Of a stretch of 20,300 nucleotides of DNA, positions 7,202 through 15,389 are shown in pieces. The notes below the pieces were generated by a model that was not told the DNA's origin, did not search any database, and saw only the letters and a list, made by a program, of their open reading frames with translations. The stretch lies in the NCBI GenBank assembly GCA_009782405.1, contig WRJC01000056.1, positions 1-20,300 on the forward strand, in the 5' to 3' direction. A program made the position numbers and the translations under genes. The first letter of the stretch is position 1; each line of letters begins with the position of its first letter. The stretch comes from Oscillospiraceae bacterium (lineage in GTDB: Bacteria; Bacillota_A; Clostridia; Oscillospirales; WRJC01).

Positions 7202-7545
7202 TAAAATAAAAAAACCTTCAGCCCAAATTTTCACTGACAAAAATGGGACAAAGGTTCATTTTCAGAACAAATCTCTGCGGTGCCACCCACATTGGCCTTG
7301 GCAAAAATTCGCCTTCAGGCCCTGCTTTACGTATACGCGCGATATACTTTCCGATGTAACGGTCGGTCCCCGTCGGATACTACTAAACATCGAATCAAGC
7401 ATCGATTTTGTCTTTCGTTCCGCTCTCATAAGCCCATTCAAAATGCGTAGCGCTGTCGATTTTCACCGGCCATCGACTCTCTGTGAGCGTTTTTCGCATA
7501 TTTACTATTCTCAATCAACGATTTGTTGGCATTATTTGGTTTTGT
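7202..7545 (-). promoter_or_regulatory. tryptophan-specific T-box leader of the TrpB-like gene
   Basis: The minus strand carries the conserved T-box GGGTGGCACCGC (7277-7288). It also has an upstream Stem I distal segment with GATGG and CCGGTGAAAATC, a specifier region reading GAATGGGC with codon UGG at 7434-7436, a Stem III hairpin (TCCGA/TCGGA, 7350-7377) and a terminator. The four-base bulge UGGC would pair with the 3' end GCCA of uncharged tRNA-Trp, whose discriminator base is G. Specifier and discriminator pairing therefore agree on tryptophan. Uncharged tRNA-Trp should favour the antiterminator and switch the gene on. Confidence 0.93.
7208..7256 (-). terminator. T-box-controlled intrinsic terminator
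   Basis: On the minus strand AACCTT (7251-7256) pairs with AAGGTT (7213-7218), with an inner CCCA/TGGG segment, followed by seven T residues. It lies after the conserved T-box motif and 27 bases or so before the TrpB start codon, the standard place for the attenuator that forms when the tRNA is charged. Confidence 0.82.
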
Positions 7546-7551
7546 GGATAG

Positions 7552-7580
7552 ATTATAGCATAAATATTTTTGTTTGTCAA
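7552..7580 (-). promoter_or_regulatory. consensus promoter of the T-box/TrpB transcript
   Basis: TTGACA (7575-7580), a 17-base spacer and TATAAT (7552-7557), with TG one base before the -10 box. Both hexamers are perfect and the -10 is extended, so expression is probably limited by the T-box and not by initiation. It begins only about 22 bases after the ComEC stop codon. Confidence 0.92.
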
Positions 7581-7601
7581 TAGTTTTTCAAAAAAAATTT
7601 T

Positions 7602-10076
7602 TTATTTCAAAAAATATTTCAGGGTTCCGTCTTTTTTTATTTCAAAGACAACCGAACCGTAATCGTCGCTTTTGAGCAGCAAAGGGCCGATCCGGTACGC
7701 ATCTATCGCATTGGCCCCGAGCTTTTGCGTCGTTTTGTTTTTTTCCCCGTCCAAATAACTCGAAAGCACCCCCGCGAAAAGCCCGTACACATCCGAGACA
7801 TAATCGTCGTCGCGCCGATTGTGTTTGTGAGTGCCATAAAAAACTATGTCGTATTTCTTCTCGTTTATATCAGAGTGTTTTTCGTATCCCTCCATATATC
7901 CGATCCCCAAATACAAAAGCCTTCTTTCCGCGCCCTGCGTCCTGTAGTATATTTCGGCTGCCAAATGGCTCATTTTGCCGTACTCGAAATTGGTCACGCT
8001 CAAAAGCGCTTTTTCCGAAACCAAATATTTATCGTATTTCAAAAGCTCGAAATTTTGCCCGTTGTTTTTTGCAATGGACAAATAATAAAGCATATTGAGT
8101 ACTTCTATGTCGTATTCGTCCCGCGGCTCCGGTATGTAAACTTTTTTGATTTCGGAATATTCCATGTATTTTTTGAGCATTTGGACATGCCGTTTCCGAT
8201 AATCTGTAAATACGATCGAATTTATGCGCACTGCCCCGTTGGATAGCATTATTTCGAAAACCGGTTTGACGTGCGATTTTGTGCCGTGGGTCATGTCTAT
8301 TATATCCGCCGAATCATAGTCGCCCTGAAACAAAATTATGTTTTGGTTCAAATCGTCCGAATAATATGCCACCCTCAGGCTTTCAGCGAACGAAATGCGC
8401 GGATAAATCAAGCTCGCCGCCATTGCAAAAAAACAGAGCGCGAGCGCCGTCCCCAAAACGGGTTTTATGAACTTTTTTTCCGATAGTTTGGGCAAAACGA
8501 AGCATAGGGCGATAACGGCGAGAAATACAAAGGAATAAATATGAAATCCCGTTTGGCCCGTGCTTTCCGCCGAAATGTACGAATAGGCAAACGAACCGAA
8601 AAAATTTGCCAAAAACAACAATAATTTTGCCATGTAATAAAGGCACAGCCCGAAAAATGCCGATAAAAACGGGACAAATGAAAATATTGAAATGAAGAGC
8701 GCCAAAACCAATATGACGGTGACAACAGGCGCGGAAAACAAATTTGAAAGCGGCGATATTACGCTCAAAGTCTTGAAATTATACGCTACGAAAGGAATGG
8801 TGAAAAAAGAAGCCGCCAGCGAAACGCCGACAGATGAAGCGATTGTTTGCAGCGCCCTTTTCAGGAATTTAAACCTCACCGCTTTGTTTATCGCAGAAGC
8901 TATTTTCCCATTTAGCCCCGATGCGGCCAAAATCCCCAAAGTCGAAAAAAATGACAGCTGGAAACCGATGTTTAGGATATTGTACGGATTGAGCAGTACA
9001 ATGACAATTCCCGCAAAAAAAAGCGAAGTCACCGGATCGCTTTTTCTCCCTGCGAGAAAAGCGAGATAAAACAAAATTGTCATTATCCCGGCGCGTATCA
9101 TCGAAACGGAAAATCCCGTAAAAGCCATGAAGCTCAAGCAGCACAAAATTATGAACGCGCAGCTTATTTTTTTGTGTATTTTCAAGAAATTCAAAAACAA
9201 AAATATGATCCAGCACAATATCGAAAGGTGCATTCCCGAAACCGCCAGCACATGGGCTATTCCGGCTTTTTTGAAATCCGTTTTCACCCCGGGGCTTATA
9301 TGCCCCTTGTCGCCCGTGAATATGCCGTAAGCCAAAGCGGCTTCTTCGGTTTTCGTGTCGTGGTAATCGAGTTTCACATTTCCAAACAAAGCCTCCCCCG
9401 CCCGCCTTCTCGCCAAATTCATGTAATAGCCCAAAGGTTTCGGCTCTGCGGGGGTTATCTTGAAACTTTCAGAAATATTTTCATCGCCGTCCCCCTCATA
9501 ATCGTAATAGTCGGCGGCGATATAATAGCCGCCGGATTTGAAATATGCCGCGTCAAAATCGGAGCTTGCAATTTCTTCTATGCTCTTGAAAACCACATAG
9601 CTTTCCAAAATGTCCCCGATTTCCTCGTCGCCCGCTTCGATTTCGCCGTAAACCAAAAGGGACAGGTTGAATCTGTTCGCTTTTTTTTCGTCTACTTCGA
9701 ATACCGACAAGTCGAAAACGGACATAAAGGAAACACTCGAAACATTTTTTATTTCCGCTTTGATGCAAACCGGTTCGTTTTCGTATTGCGCCAAATAATT
9801 TTGCGCCGGTTTTTCGGAAATTTCGTGCCTTGCCATATAATACAGCACAGCGCAAGCCGCCGACAAAAAACAGGCCGCCGCGCCCCCGAAAACCAATTTC
9901 AATTTTTCATTTCCGTATTTTGCGCACAAAAAACGCAAAACAAAAAAAAGCGCGGAAAAAAAAAGCGGAATTATCGCCGCCGCGACGATAAACCTGTATT
10001 CAAAAACGCACAAAAAAAACACGGAAACCAGAAAAACGGCGAAAATGGAAGCCAAGCGTCGTTCCAAAAAAATCAT
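7602..10076 (-). CDS. comEC: ComEC/Rec2-family DNA-uptake channel with degenerate metallo-beta-lactamase domain
   Basis: The 824-residue multi-pass membrane protein has N-terminal transmembrane helices (about 7-85), a DUF4131-like OB region (about 90-210) and the competence domain (about 245-530). Signature motifs are GIAHVLAVSGMHLSIL (272-287), GFSVSMIRAGIM (321-332) and NP...GFQLSF (363-376). ComEC forms the inner-membrane channel that imports single-stranded DNA. The C-terminal part (565-824) corresponds to the metallo-beta-lactamase domain, but the expected HxHxDH is TDYRKRH (624-630), so three of four ligands are replaced. The start at 10076 is chosen because it overlaps the racemase stop as ATGA; a longer frame to 10181 lies wholly inside the racemase gene. 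No terminator follows before the next promoter. Confidence 0.92.
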   Translation of the reverse strand: MIFLERRLASIFAVFLVSVFFLCVFEYRFIVAAAIIPLFFSALFFVLRFLCAKYGNEKLKLVFGGAAACFLSAACAVLYYMARHEISEKPAQNYLAQYENEPVCIKAEIKNVSSVSFMSVFDLSVFEVDEKKANRFNLSLLVYGEIEAGDEEIGDILESYVVFKSIEEIASSDFDAAYFKSGGYYIAADYYDYEGDGDENISESFKITPAEPKPLGYYMNLARRRAGEALFGNVKLDYHDTKTEEAALAYGIFTGDKGHISPGVKTDFKKAGIAHVLAVSGMHLSILCWIIFLFLNFLKIHKKISCAFIILCCLSFMAFTGFSVSMIRAGIMTILFYLAFLAGRKSDPVTSLFFAGIVIVLLNPYNILNIGFQLSFFSTLGILAASGLNGKIASAINKAVRFKFLKRALQTIASSVGVSLAASFFTIPFVAYNFKTLSVISPLSNLFSAPVVTVILVLALFISIFSFVPFLSAFFGLCLYYMAKLLLFLANFFGSFAYSYISAESTGQTGFHIYSFVFLAVIALCFVLPKLSEKKFIKPVLGTALALCFFAMAASLIYPRISFAESLRVAYYSDDLNQNIILFQGDYDSADIIDMTHGTKSHVKPVFEIMLSNGAVRINSIVFTDYRKRHVQMLKKYMEYSEIKKVYIPEPRDEYDIEVLNMLYYLSIAKNNGQNFELLKYDKYLVSEKALLSVTNFEYGKMSHLAAEIYYRTQGAERRLLYLGIGYMEGYEKHSDINEKKYDIVFYGTHKHNRRDDDYVSDVYGLFAGVLSSYLDGEKNKTTQKLGANAIDAYRIGPLLLKSDDYGSVVFEIKKDGTLKYFLK

Positions 10077-10744
10077 TTTTTTGTCCCCACCAAAAACAAA
10101 TCCAGAATTTTGTCTTTCAATACCTCCATGGAATCTATAAATTCTATTCCTTCGAATTTCAAAGCGGAGAGTTCCGTGCATCCGAGCACCGAAATGGCGC
10201 CCTTTTCTCGCGCCATGCCCGAAAGCCTGCTCACATCGGGGCTTATGCCCGCCTTTACTTCATAAATCACTTTCATCATTTCGGCCGTCTCATCGGTTGT
10301 GGGGGAAATTATTTCTATGTCTTTTTTGCCGAAATATTTTTGATAGACGCTTGTTTTGACGGTTCCTTCGGTGGCCATCAAGTAAACCTTTTTTATTCCG
10401 GCGGATTCCAGTTTTTTTGCCGTCAGTTCGACCATGTTCAAAATTTCGGTTTTGCAGCCGCTTTGAAGCTGGTCGAAATAATAATGCGAGGTATTGCAAG
10501 GTATCGCTATCGCGTCGCAGCCTTGGGTTTCGAGGCTTTTGCATCCTTCCAAAAGATAAGGCAAGGGGGATTTTTCCCCGCGGAGTATCGCCGAAGTCCT
10601 GTCGGGGATATAGCAGGCATTCAGTATGACCATGTCGATGTGATCCTGGTCTTTTTTGGCGGGCGTGGAATTTATTATGTCCGCATACAGCTTGCACGTG
10701 GCGAGCGGGCCCATCCCGCCGAGTATCCCCAATCTTTTGTACAT
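10073..10744 (-). CDS. aspartate/glutamate racemase family protein
   Basis: The 223-residue protein matches PLP-independent amino-acid racemases. It has an N-terminal ILGGMGPLAT motif and both catalytic cysteines, Cys83 in AIPCNTSHY and Cys189 in LGCTELSAL. The two cysteines take and give the alpha-carbon proton from opposite faces. The aspartate racemase/RacX-like branch fits better than MurI by the MGP motif, but the substrate is not certain. AAGGTGG six bases before ATG 10744 fixes the start; a frame extension to a TTG at 10765 would overlap the helicase. The gene lies 17 bases after the helicase stop and overlaps comEC by four bases, so it is in the middle of an operon. Confidence 0.9.
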   Translation of the reverse strand: MYKRLGILGGMGPLATCKLYADIINSTPAKKDQDHIDMVILNACYIPDRTSAILRGEKSPLPYLLEGCKSLETQGCDAIAIPCNTSHYYFDQLQSGCKTEILNMVELTAKKLESAGIKKVYLMATEGTVKTSVYQKYFGKKDIEIISPTTDETAEMMKVIYEVKAGISPDVSRLSGMAREKGAISVLGCTELSALKFEGIEFIDSMEVLKDKILDLFLVGTKK

Positions 10745-10761
10745 TTGTTTCCACCTTATCT

Positions 10762-13059
10762 TCAATACATTTGCAAATATCCGCTTATTTTTTTTTGTAT
10801 TTCGTCGGTCCGGAGGTTGTCGCTGATAAATGCGTCCCGCAAAAGGTTCTGCGGTATGTACTCGTCGTATTTTTCATGGGCGAAATCTTCTTTCTGGCCC
10901 ACAAGCCCTTCTTTGTCTATTCCGTTCCTGTTTATGTCGTCGTGCATAAATTTTATGAAATCGTAATCCGTGCCTTTTTCCATTTTGAATTCGAAGAAAT
11001 AGCATCCTTCAAACTCGACGTTGCTTATCTTGAACTGCTTTGCCATATTTGTCTTTATATATCGCCTGAGCGTCCTAAACGAAACGGTGCCCAGCCAAGG
11101 GAAAAACGCATAGGAGTATCCGCCCAAATGGGCGAGCGGGTATTTGAACAAGTTCGTTTTCTTAACCAAATCCCGGGCTTCCTTGAGCCTTTTTTGTGCA
11201 TTTTCCAAAAGATACGGGTATATGGTTTCTTCTTCGAGCGCCCGTTTTATCCTTTCGACTATTTTTGTGTGGACTACTCCGTACTCGCCGGGCCATTCTA
11301 TCGTCATTTTTCCCTCGACTTTCTTGACGTAAATGATCTTGCGCTTGACGTCGAGTTCTATTACTTCCCAAGTCCTTCCGGCCAGCGCGAAACGTTCGCC
11401 TTCGGGGGGGCTTTTCGTTATCGTGCCGATTTCCTGGGATTCGCATTTTACCGTAAAACTTTCAACATCCTGAAAAACGGCGTAAAACTTGAACGAGTTT
11501 ATTATCCTTTCGCCTTTTAGCCCGATTATCACGTTTTTTTCCTGGGAATCTTCCACGAACTGCAAATGGTCGTTTTTGAGGAGCGAAAACATCAGCTGCT
11601 TGAATTGTTCCCGCGAGACGTTTTTGAAAGCGCTGAAGGACAGCATCCTGTCGGCCAAATCCTTCGGCGAAATTTCCCCGAAAGAAGCGACATAGCTCAT
11701 CGTTTGGTGATAAAGCAGGCTGAAAGGCAGCTTTTTCATATTCGGCGGCTCGATGAATTTTTCTTCGATGTACAGCTGGGTGACCGCTATGGCTTTGAGC
11801 AGTTCCCAGGGCAGCGTTTTCGGGGTGGTGGCGGTGGGCAGCGGCTCTTCTTCCCTGAAAACCATGATCATCTCCGAAGGCGCCCCCCTCCTGCCCGAAC
11901 GCCCCAGCCTCTGCAGGAAGTTCGATATTGTATTCGGGGATGAAACCTGTATCACCCGTTCCAGCCTGCCTATGTCCACGCCGAGTTCCATCGTCACCGT
12001 AGCCACCCCCACGGCCGGTTTTTCATCGTCTTTTAGCACAAGCTCGGCTTCTTCGCGTATTGCGGCGGACAGATCTCCGTGATGGATATAAAATATGTCT
12101 TCGTCTTTTCTGTTTTTGGCGAGTTCGCGCATGGTGGCCGTGACAAATTCGGCTTCTTCCCTCGAATTCGTGAATATCAGGCTCTTTTTTTCGGTGGCGC
12201 ATTCGTACATATAGCAAAAGCCTTCGTCTTCTTTTGCGTTTTCGGCCATTTTGTCGTATTCCGGATATGCTTCATCTCCTTGCGGATATTCGTCAGTTTC
12301 CGAAACGCTTTCGTTTTCCGCGGGTTTTTTTTCGCCGTCCGCTATTTGCGGGGCGATGGAAAAGTGGTTTATCGCCAATTTCCATTTTGTCTTGGCGGAT
12401 TTTATCTGTATTATGTCGCATTCCCGCTTGCTTCCGAGCCCAAGCCAGGCCGCGATTTCCTCCGGGGCCCCCACAGTCGCCGACAACCCGAACCTCCGGG
12501 GCGATTTTTCTATTATGCGCTCGAGCCTTTGCAAAATGCACATGATCTGGTTTCCCCTGTCGGTTCCCGGCATCGTGTGGATCTCGTCGATTACGATATA
12601 TCGCAGATCGCCGAAAATTCGCGGCAGGTCGTTGCCCCTGTTTATGAGCATGCTCTCCAAGGATTCCGGGGTTATCTGGAGTATCCCTTTCGGGGATTTT
12701 AGCATTTTTGATTTGTGCGAGAGCGCGACGTCGCCGTGCCAGTGGAAAACGGGTATCTCCGCTTCTTCCAGCAAAACGTCCAGACGCGAAAACTGGTCGT
12801 TGATCAGCGATTTGAGCGGGGCGACATATATGACCCCGACGCTTTCGGGAGGCTCCTCGACCATCTGCGATATGATGGGGAAAAAGACCGCTTCGGTTTT
12901 TCCCGTAGCAGTCCCTGCGCAAAGCAGCATATTGTTTTCAGAACCGTAAATCGTTTTTCCCGCTTCTATCTGCACCTCGCGCAGTTCCTCCCAGCCGCTT
13001 TTGTAGATGAACTCGCGTATGAACGGGGCGTAATATTCAAAAACTTCTTCGTCTAACAT
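10762..13059 (-). CDS. Lhr-like DEAD/DEAH-box superfamily 2 helicase
   Basis: The 765-residue protein carries the SF2 helicase motifs in order: Gln30 (Q motif), Walker A AGTATGKT (48-55), TPES (130-133), DEIH (158-161), SAT (193-195) and QRLGRSGRRG (383-392). The C-terminal half fits the winged-helix and following domain of the Lhr core family, linked to DNA repair or RNA metabolism. Between motifs III and IV is an acidic Glu/Asp/Pro-rich insert (about 240-282) that looks disordered. The gene starts 31 bases after the DUF4349 stop, with a weak AGGGAAAAAT-like site upstream of the ATG. It is the second gene of the operon ending in comEC; a link to DNA processing is plausible but inferred. Confidence 0.92.
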   Translation of the reverse strand: MLDEEVFEYYAPFIREFIYKSGWEELREVQIEAGKTIYGSENNMLLCAGTATGKTEAVFFPIISQMVEEPPESVGVIYVAPLKSLINDQFSRLDVLLEEAEIPVFHWHGDVALSHKSKMLKSPKGILQITPESLESMLINRGNDLPRIFGDLRYIVIDEIHTMPGTDRGNQIMCILQRLERIIEKSPRRFGLSATVGAPEEIAAWLGLGSKRECDIIQIKSAKTKWKLAINHFSIAPQIADGEKKPAENESVSETDEYPQGDEAYPEYDKMAENAKEDEGFCYMYECATEKKSLIFTNSREEAEFVTATMRELAKNRKDEDIFYIHHGDLSAAIREEAELVLKDDEKPAVGVATVTMELGVDIGRLERVIQVSSPNTISNFLQRLGRSGRRGAPSEMIMVFREEEPLPTATTPKTLPWELLKAIAVTQLYIEEKFIEPPNMKKLPFSLLYHQTMSYVASFGEISPKDLADRMLSFSAFKNVSREQFKQLMFSLLKNDHLQFVEDSQEKNVIIGLKGERIINSFKFYAVFQDVESFTVKCESQEIGTITKSPPEGERFALAGRTWEVIELDVKRKIIYVKKVEGKMTIEWPGEYGVVHTKIVERIKRALEEETIYPYLLENAQKRLKEARDLVKKTNLFKYPLAHLGGYSYAFFPWLGTVSFRTLRRYIKTNMAKQFKISNVEFEGCYFFEFKMEKGTDYDFIKFMHDDINRNGIDKEGLVGQKEDFAHEKYDEYIPQNLLRDAFISDNLRTDEIQKKISGYLQMY

Positions 13060-13090
13060 ATTTTTCCCTTTTTGTTTTCATTTATTGCTG

Positions 13091-14155
13091 CTATTGCTGC
13101 GGCATATTGCCGCCATTTTCAGGGGGATTTTGCGGCTGGTGGTTTTGCGCTTGCATCTGCGTTTGTTGTGCCTGCTGCCACTGCTGCCATTGCTGCTGCT
13201 TTTTTTGCTTGTTTTTTTTGTGGCGGCGAACGAGGAAAAATATCAAAACCGCGATAATGATCAAAATCGGCGAGATCGCAGCAATCGATACCACTATCCA
13301 TTGCAAAACGCTGAAAATCGCATTGCAAACGCCCAAAAACCCGCTGGATATGAACCAGCCCATGTCGTCCAAGGAAAGCGAGTCCCATTCAATCACCCTG
13401 GGCTCCTCGGGGGCTTCGTTTATCGGGTACAGATAAAACGTGACAGTGGAATAATCGACCAGCGAATCCCAGAGCCTGAGGCTGCCTTTGAGCTTTTCTA
13501 TCTCGTATGTTATTTCGTTTATATATCTGGTCACTTCGAGCTGCTCCTCGACGCTTTCCGCGTTCTCCAAAAAAACGTAGTAATTGGCGAGGGTTTTTTC
13601 GAGGGTGTCGAGCCTTATCTGAGCATCGAAATATTTGGAGCTTATGTCGCTCGAGGAAATGTTCGACGATTTTACTTCGCCTTCTTTTTTTATTTTTTCC
13701 AAAAACTCATCGAGTTTTCCGGAGGGGATTTTCAACGTGGCGTCCACCATCGGGTAGCCGTAGCTGTTGCTCCGCATATTCCTGTTCGCCTCATAGCCGC
13801 CAAGCCCCGAAACCAAACCGAGTATTCTTTCATATGCGCCTTCGACGTCTTCCGTTTCCATGGTTATGTCCGCGTCGCGTATGATCTTGCGTTCAATTGG
13901 CAAATTGGAGCCCGCAGACCCGGTTTCAGCCAGCTTTTCCATCGCCGGGGCTCTCTCTGCTTCGCTTTCAAACGAATCATATGCGAACGATTCATTTGCG
14001 AAATTCGCTTCGCCGCCTGCCATATCGGCCACTGCTCCGTACTCCGGCATGGATTTGTTGTAATCATAGGCGGACGAGCAGCTTGCGGAAAATATGGCGC
14101 AAAGAAAAACGAAGGCGGCTGCGGGCAAAACAAGAAGATTTTTAAAATTTTTCAT
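13091..14155 (-). CDS. DUF4349 lipoprotein with C-terminal membrane anchor
   Basis: The 354-residue protein has a lipoprotein-type signal peptide with Cys26 in FSASC; Ser at -3 is less common than Leu. A low-complexity linker leads to the DUF4349 domain (about 85-245), with ERKIIRDADI, two-stranded pattern ATLKIPSGKLDEF, and a coiled-coil region (about 180-228). A transmembrane helix spans about 284-309, then a basic stretch and a Gln-rich tail (319-345). The ATG at 14155 is preferred because GAGG lies 9-10 bases before it; an upstream in-frame GTG overlaps that site. DUF4349 proteins are cell-envelope proteins of unknown function. It is the first gene of the operon with the helicase, racemase and comEC. 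Confidence 0.88.
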   Translation of the reverse strand: MKNFKNLLVLPAAAFVFLCAIFSASCSSAYDYNKSMPEYGAVADMAGGEANFANESFAYDSFESEAERAPAMEKLAETGSAGSNLPIERKIIRDADITMETEDVEGAYERILGLVSGLGGYEANRNMRSNSYGYPMVDATLKIPSGKLDEFLEKIKKEGEVKSSNISSSDISSKYFDAQIRLDTLEKTLANYYVFLENAESVEEQLEVTRYINEITYEIEKLKGSLRLWDSLVDYSTVTFYLYPINEAPEEPRVIEWDSLSLDDMGWFISSGFLGVCNAIFSVLQWIVVSIAAISPILIIIAVLIFFLVRRHKKNKQKKQQQWQQWQQAQQTQMQAQNHQPQNPPENGGNMPQQ

Positions 14156-14203
14156 AATATGATACCTCACTTTTGTTTTTTTATTGATCTATCGATCTAT
14201 TGT

Positions 14204-14209
14204 ATTATA
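14204..14209 (-). promoter_or_regulatory. candidate -10 box of the DUF4349-to-comEC operon
   Basis: The minus strand reads TATAAT here, 49 bases before the start codon. No good -35 hexamer is found at 16-18 bases. The leader contains GATCTAT twice in tandem (14186-14198), which might matter for regulation but is too short to interpret. Confidence 0.45.
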
Positions 14210-14248
14210 CCGAAAAAAACTTGTTTTGTTCGCGGAATTTTACAGCAT

Positions 14249-15082
14249 TCAAATATATTTTTTTATAAGCGCATTTGCCGCTTCGACCGCTTCCTTTATC
14301 TTGCCCTCCAAAACGTAGTCCGGGGAAATCAGGCCGTTTTCGTCTGTGGCCGTGTGGTAATGCAGAACATAGGGGATTTTTTCCTTTTCGCCCAAGTCGA
14401 AGATCACATGGTAGTTGTACAGGCGGCCGAAATATTTTATCGGGATATTTTTTTCGTGCACCGCCATGCAGAAGCTCACCTGGTCGATGTTGTCGGCTTT
14501 GTTCGCCTCATAGAGAGCCTTGCCGTTTTCCAGCAGCCACAAAGACCATTTTTCCCAGCCGGATTTTATGGCTTCGCAATATTTTCCCGGTATGGCATAC
14601 AGCCCGCCGTTGAAATTCGCCCCATATGTCAGATAGCCGCCGTTTGATTCTATCGGTATGTCCGGCAGCGATTTTTTCAGGCCGGCAGCCTCGAATATGC
14701 GGCCGATAACTTCCGTTTCGGGATTTTTCATGTAAACTATCTTTCCGCCGACGCGCCCATAGTCGAGTTTATGCTCAAAATTTTCGAGCATGATCATGTC
14801 GGTGTCCATCAATATTGCCGCATCGCAGTCTTTTAATTTTTCATTTGACAGCTGCGCGATTTTGTTGCAGAATTTTTTGTCGCCGAACGGTTCGATCACC
14901 GAAACGTTCGCCCCCGTCCCGGCGCATTTTTCGATATAGCGGGAATCCGTCCCCCTCACGCAGTGCACATATATGGATCCGGAGTCTATTTTGCCGAAAT
15001 GCAAAAGGGAATTGAGCCAAAACCACCCCTGTTTTTGGTAGCGCTCTTTGTTGTCCACGACGCATGAATAATTTACACGCAT
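14249..15082 (-). CDS. GT-A-fold glycosyltransferase with DXD motif
   Basis: The 277-residue soluble protein has the layout of a glycosyltransferase family 8-like enzyme. Asp93-Thr-Asp95 in ILMDTDMIM is the metal- and nucleotide-sugar-binding DXD motif, NFNGGLYAIP (157-166) is the usual acceptor-side loop, and the C-terminal HYH (241-243) resembles the second metal-binding site. No signal peptide or membrane helix is visible. AAAGGA precedes the ATG by 8 bases. It follows a 61-codon gene by only 12 bases. The donor and acceptor sugars cannot be predicted. Confidence 0.82.
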   Translation of the reverse strand: MRVNYSCVVDNKERYQKQGWFWLNSLLHFGKIDSGSIYVHCVRGTDSRYIEKCAGTGANVSVIEPFGDKKFCNKIAQLSNEKLKDCDAAILMDTDMIMLENFEHKLDYGRVGGKIVYMKNPETEVIGRIFEAAGLKKSLPDIPIESNGGYLTYGANFNGGLYAIPGKYCEAIKSGWEKWSLWLLENGKALYEANKADNIDQVSFCMAVHEKNIPIKYFGRLYNYHVIFDLGEKEKIPYVLHYHTATDENGLISPDYVLEGKIKEAVEAANALIKKYI

Positions 15083-15094
15083 AATAAATATCCT

Positions 15095-15280
15095 TTATAT
15101 AATTTGATTCTGTGCTTCTCGCGCGTTTGCAATGCGCCTAAAGCCGTATTTTTTCGCGGAAGCTTCTCCGCTCTTGCGATAATACTCCGTAAGCTGTTCG
15201 GGGGTCATGTTTTTTGTTTCCTCGTAAATTTTAAGCCGGATTTGATTGACTTCCTGCTCTACACTTTTATATATTTTCAT
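15095..15280 (-). CDS. small protein of unknown function
   Basis: The 61-residue Glu/Lys-rich protein starts at ATG 15280 with AAAGG nine bases upstream; a TTG two codons earlier is less likely. The segment IRLKIYEETKNMTPEQLTEY followed by AKKYGF resembles short conserved Firmicutes proteins that I know only as hypotheticals, some next to toxin-like genes. It is almost entirely helical by composition. It lies 12 bases before the glycosyltransferase and is probably co-transcribed with it. No function is claimed. Confidence 0.7.
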   Translation of the reverse strand: MKIYKSVEQEVNQIRLKIYEETKNMTPEQLTEYYRKSGEASAKKYGFRRIANAREAQNQII

Positions 15281-15325
15281 TTTCAATTACCTTTCAGGCG
15301 AGGGCATACCTCATCAGCCTATTTA

Positions 15326-15389
15326 TGAATATTGTGTTACGAAATCAAATCCAAAGGCGGGGCTTTGCCCCGTCCATTTGTAATATTCA
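15326..15389 (-). terminator. layered inverted repeat and probable terminator after the solute-binding protein gene
   Basis: Three nested complementary pairs are visible: TGAATATT/AATATTCA (15326-15333 with 15382-15389), CAAAT/ATTTG (15346-15350 with 15376-15380) and the core CGGGGC/GCCCCG (15358-15363 with 15367-15372). The core is a strong hairpin, but the U tract after it on the minus strand is weak. The outer arm covers the stop codon of the gene. Confidence 0.6.

Noticed and set aside
10077..10181. Longer start for comEC
   Set aside because: The extra 35 residues lie inside the racemase gene; the ATGA overlap at 10073-10076 is a standard coupled start.
9174..10265. Plus-strand open frame of 363 codons
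   Set aside because: It is antisense to comEC and the racemase gene, has Phe/Gln/Lys-rich low-information content and no ribosome binding site.
13085..14647. Long plus-strand open frame of 520 codons
   Set aside because: It lies antisense to the DUF4349 and glycosyltransferase genes, crosses their intergenic promoter region and has no family features; it is an artefact of codon bias.
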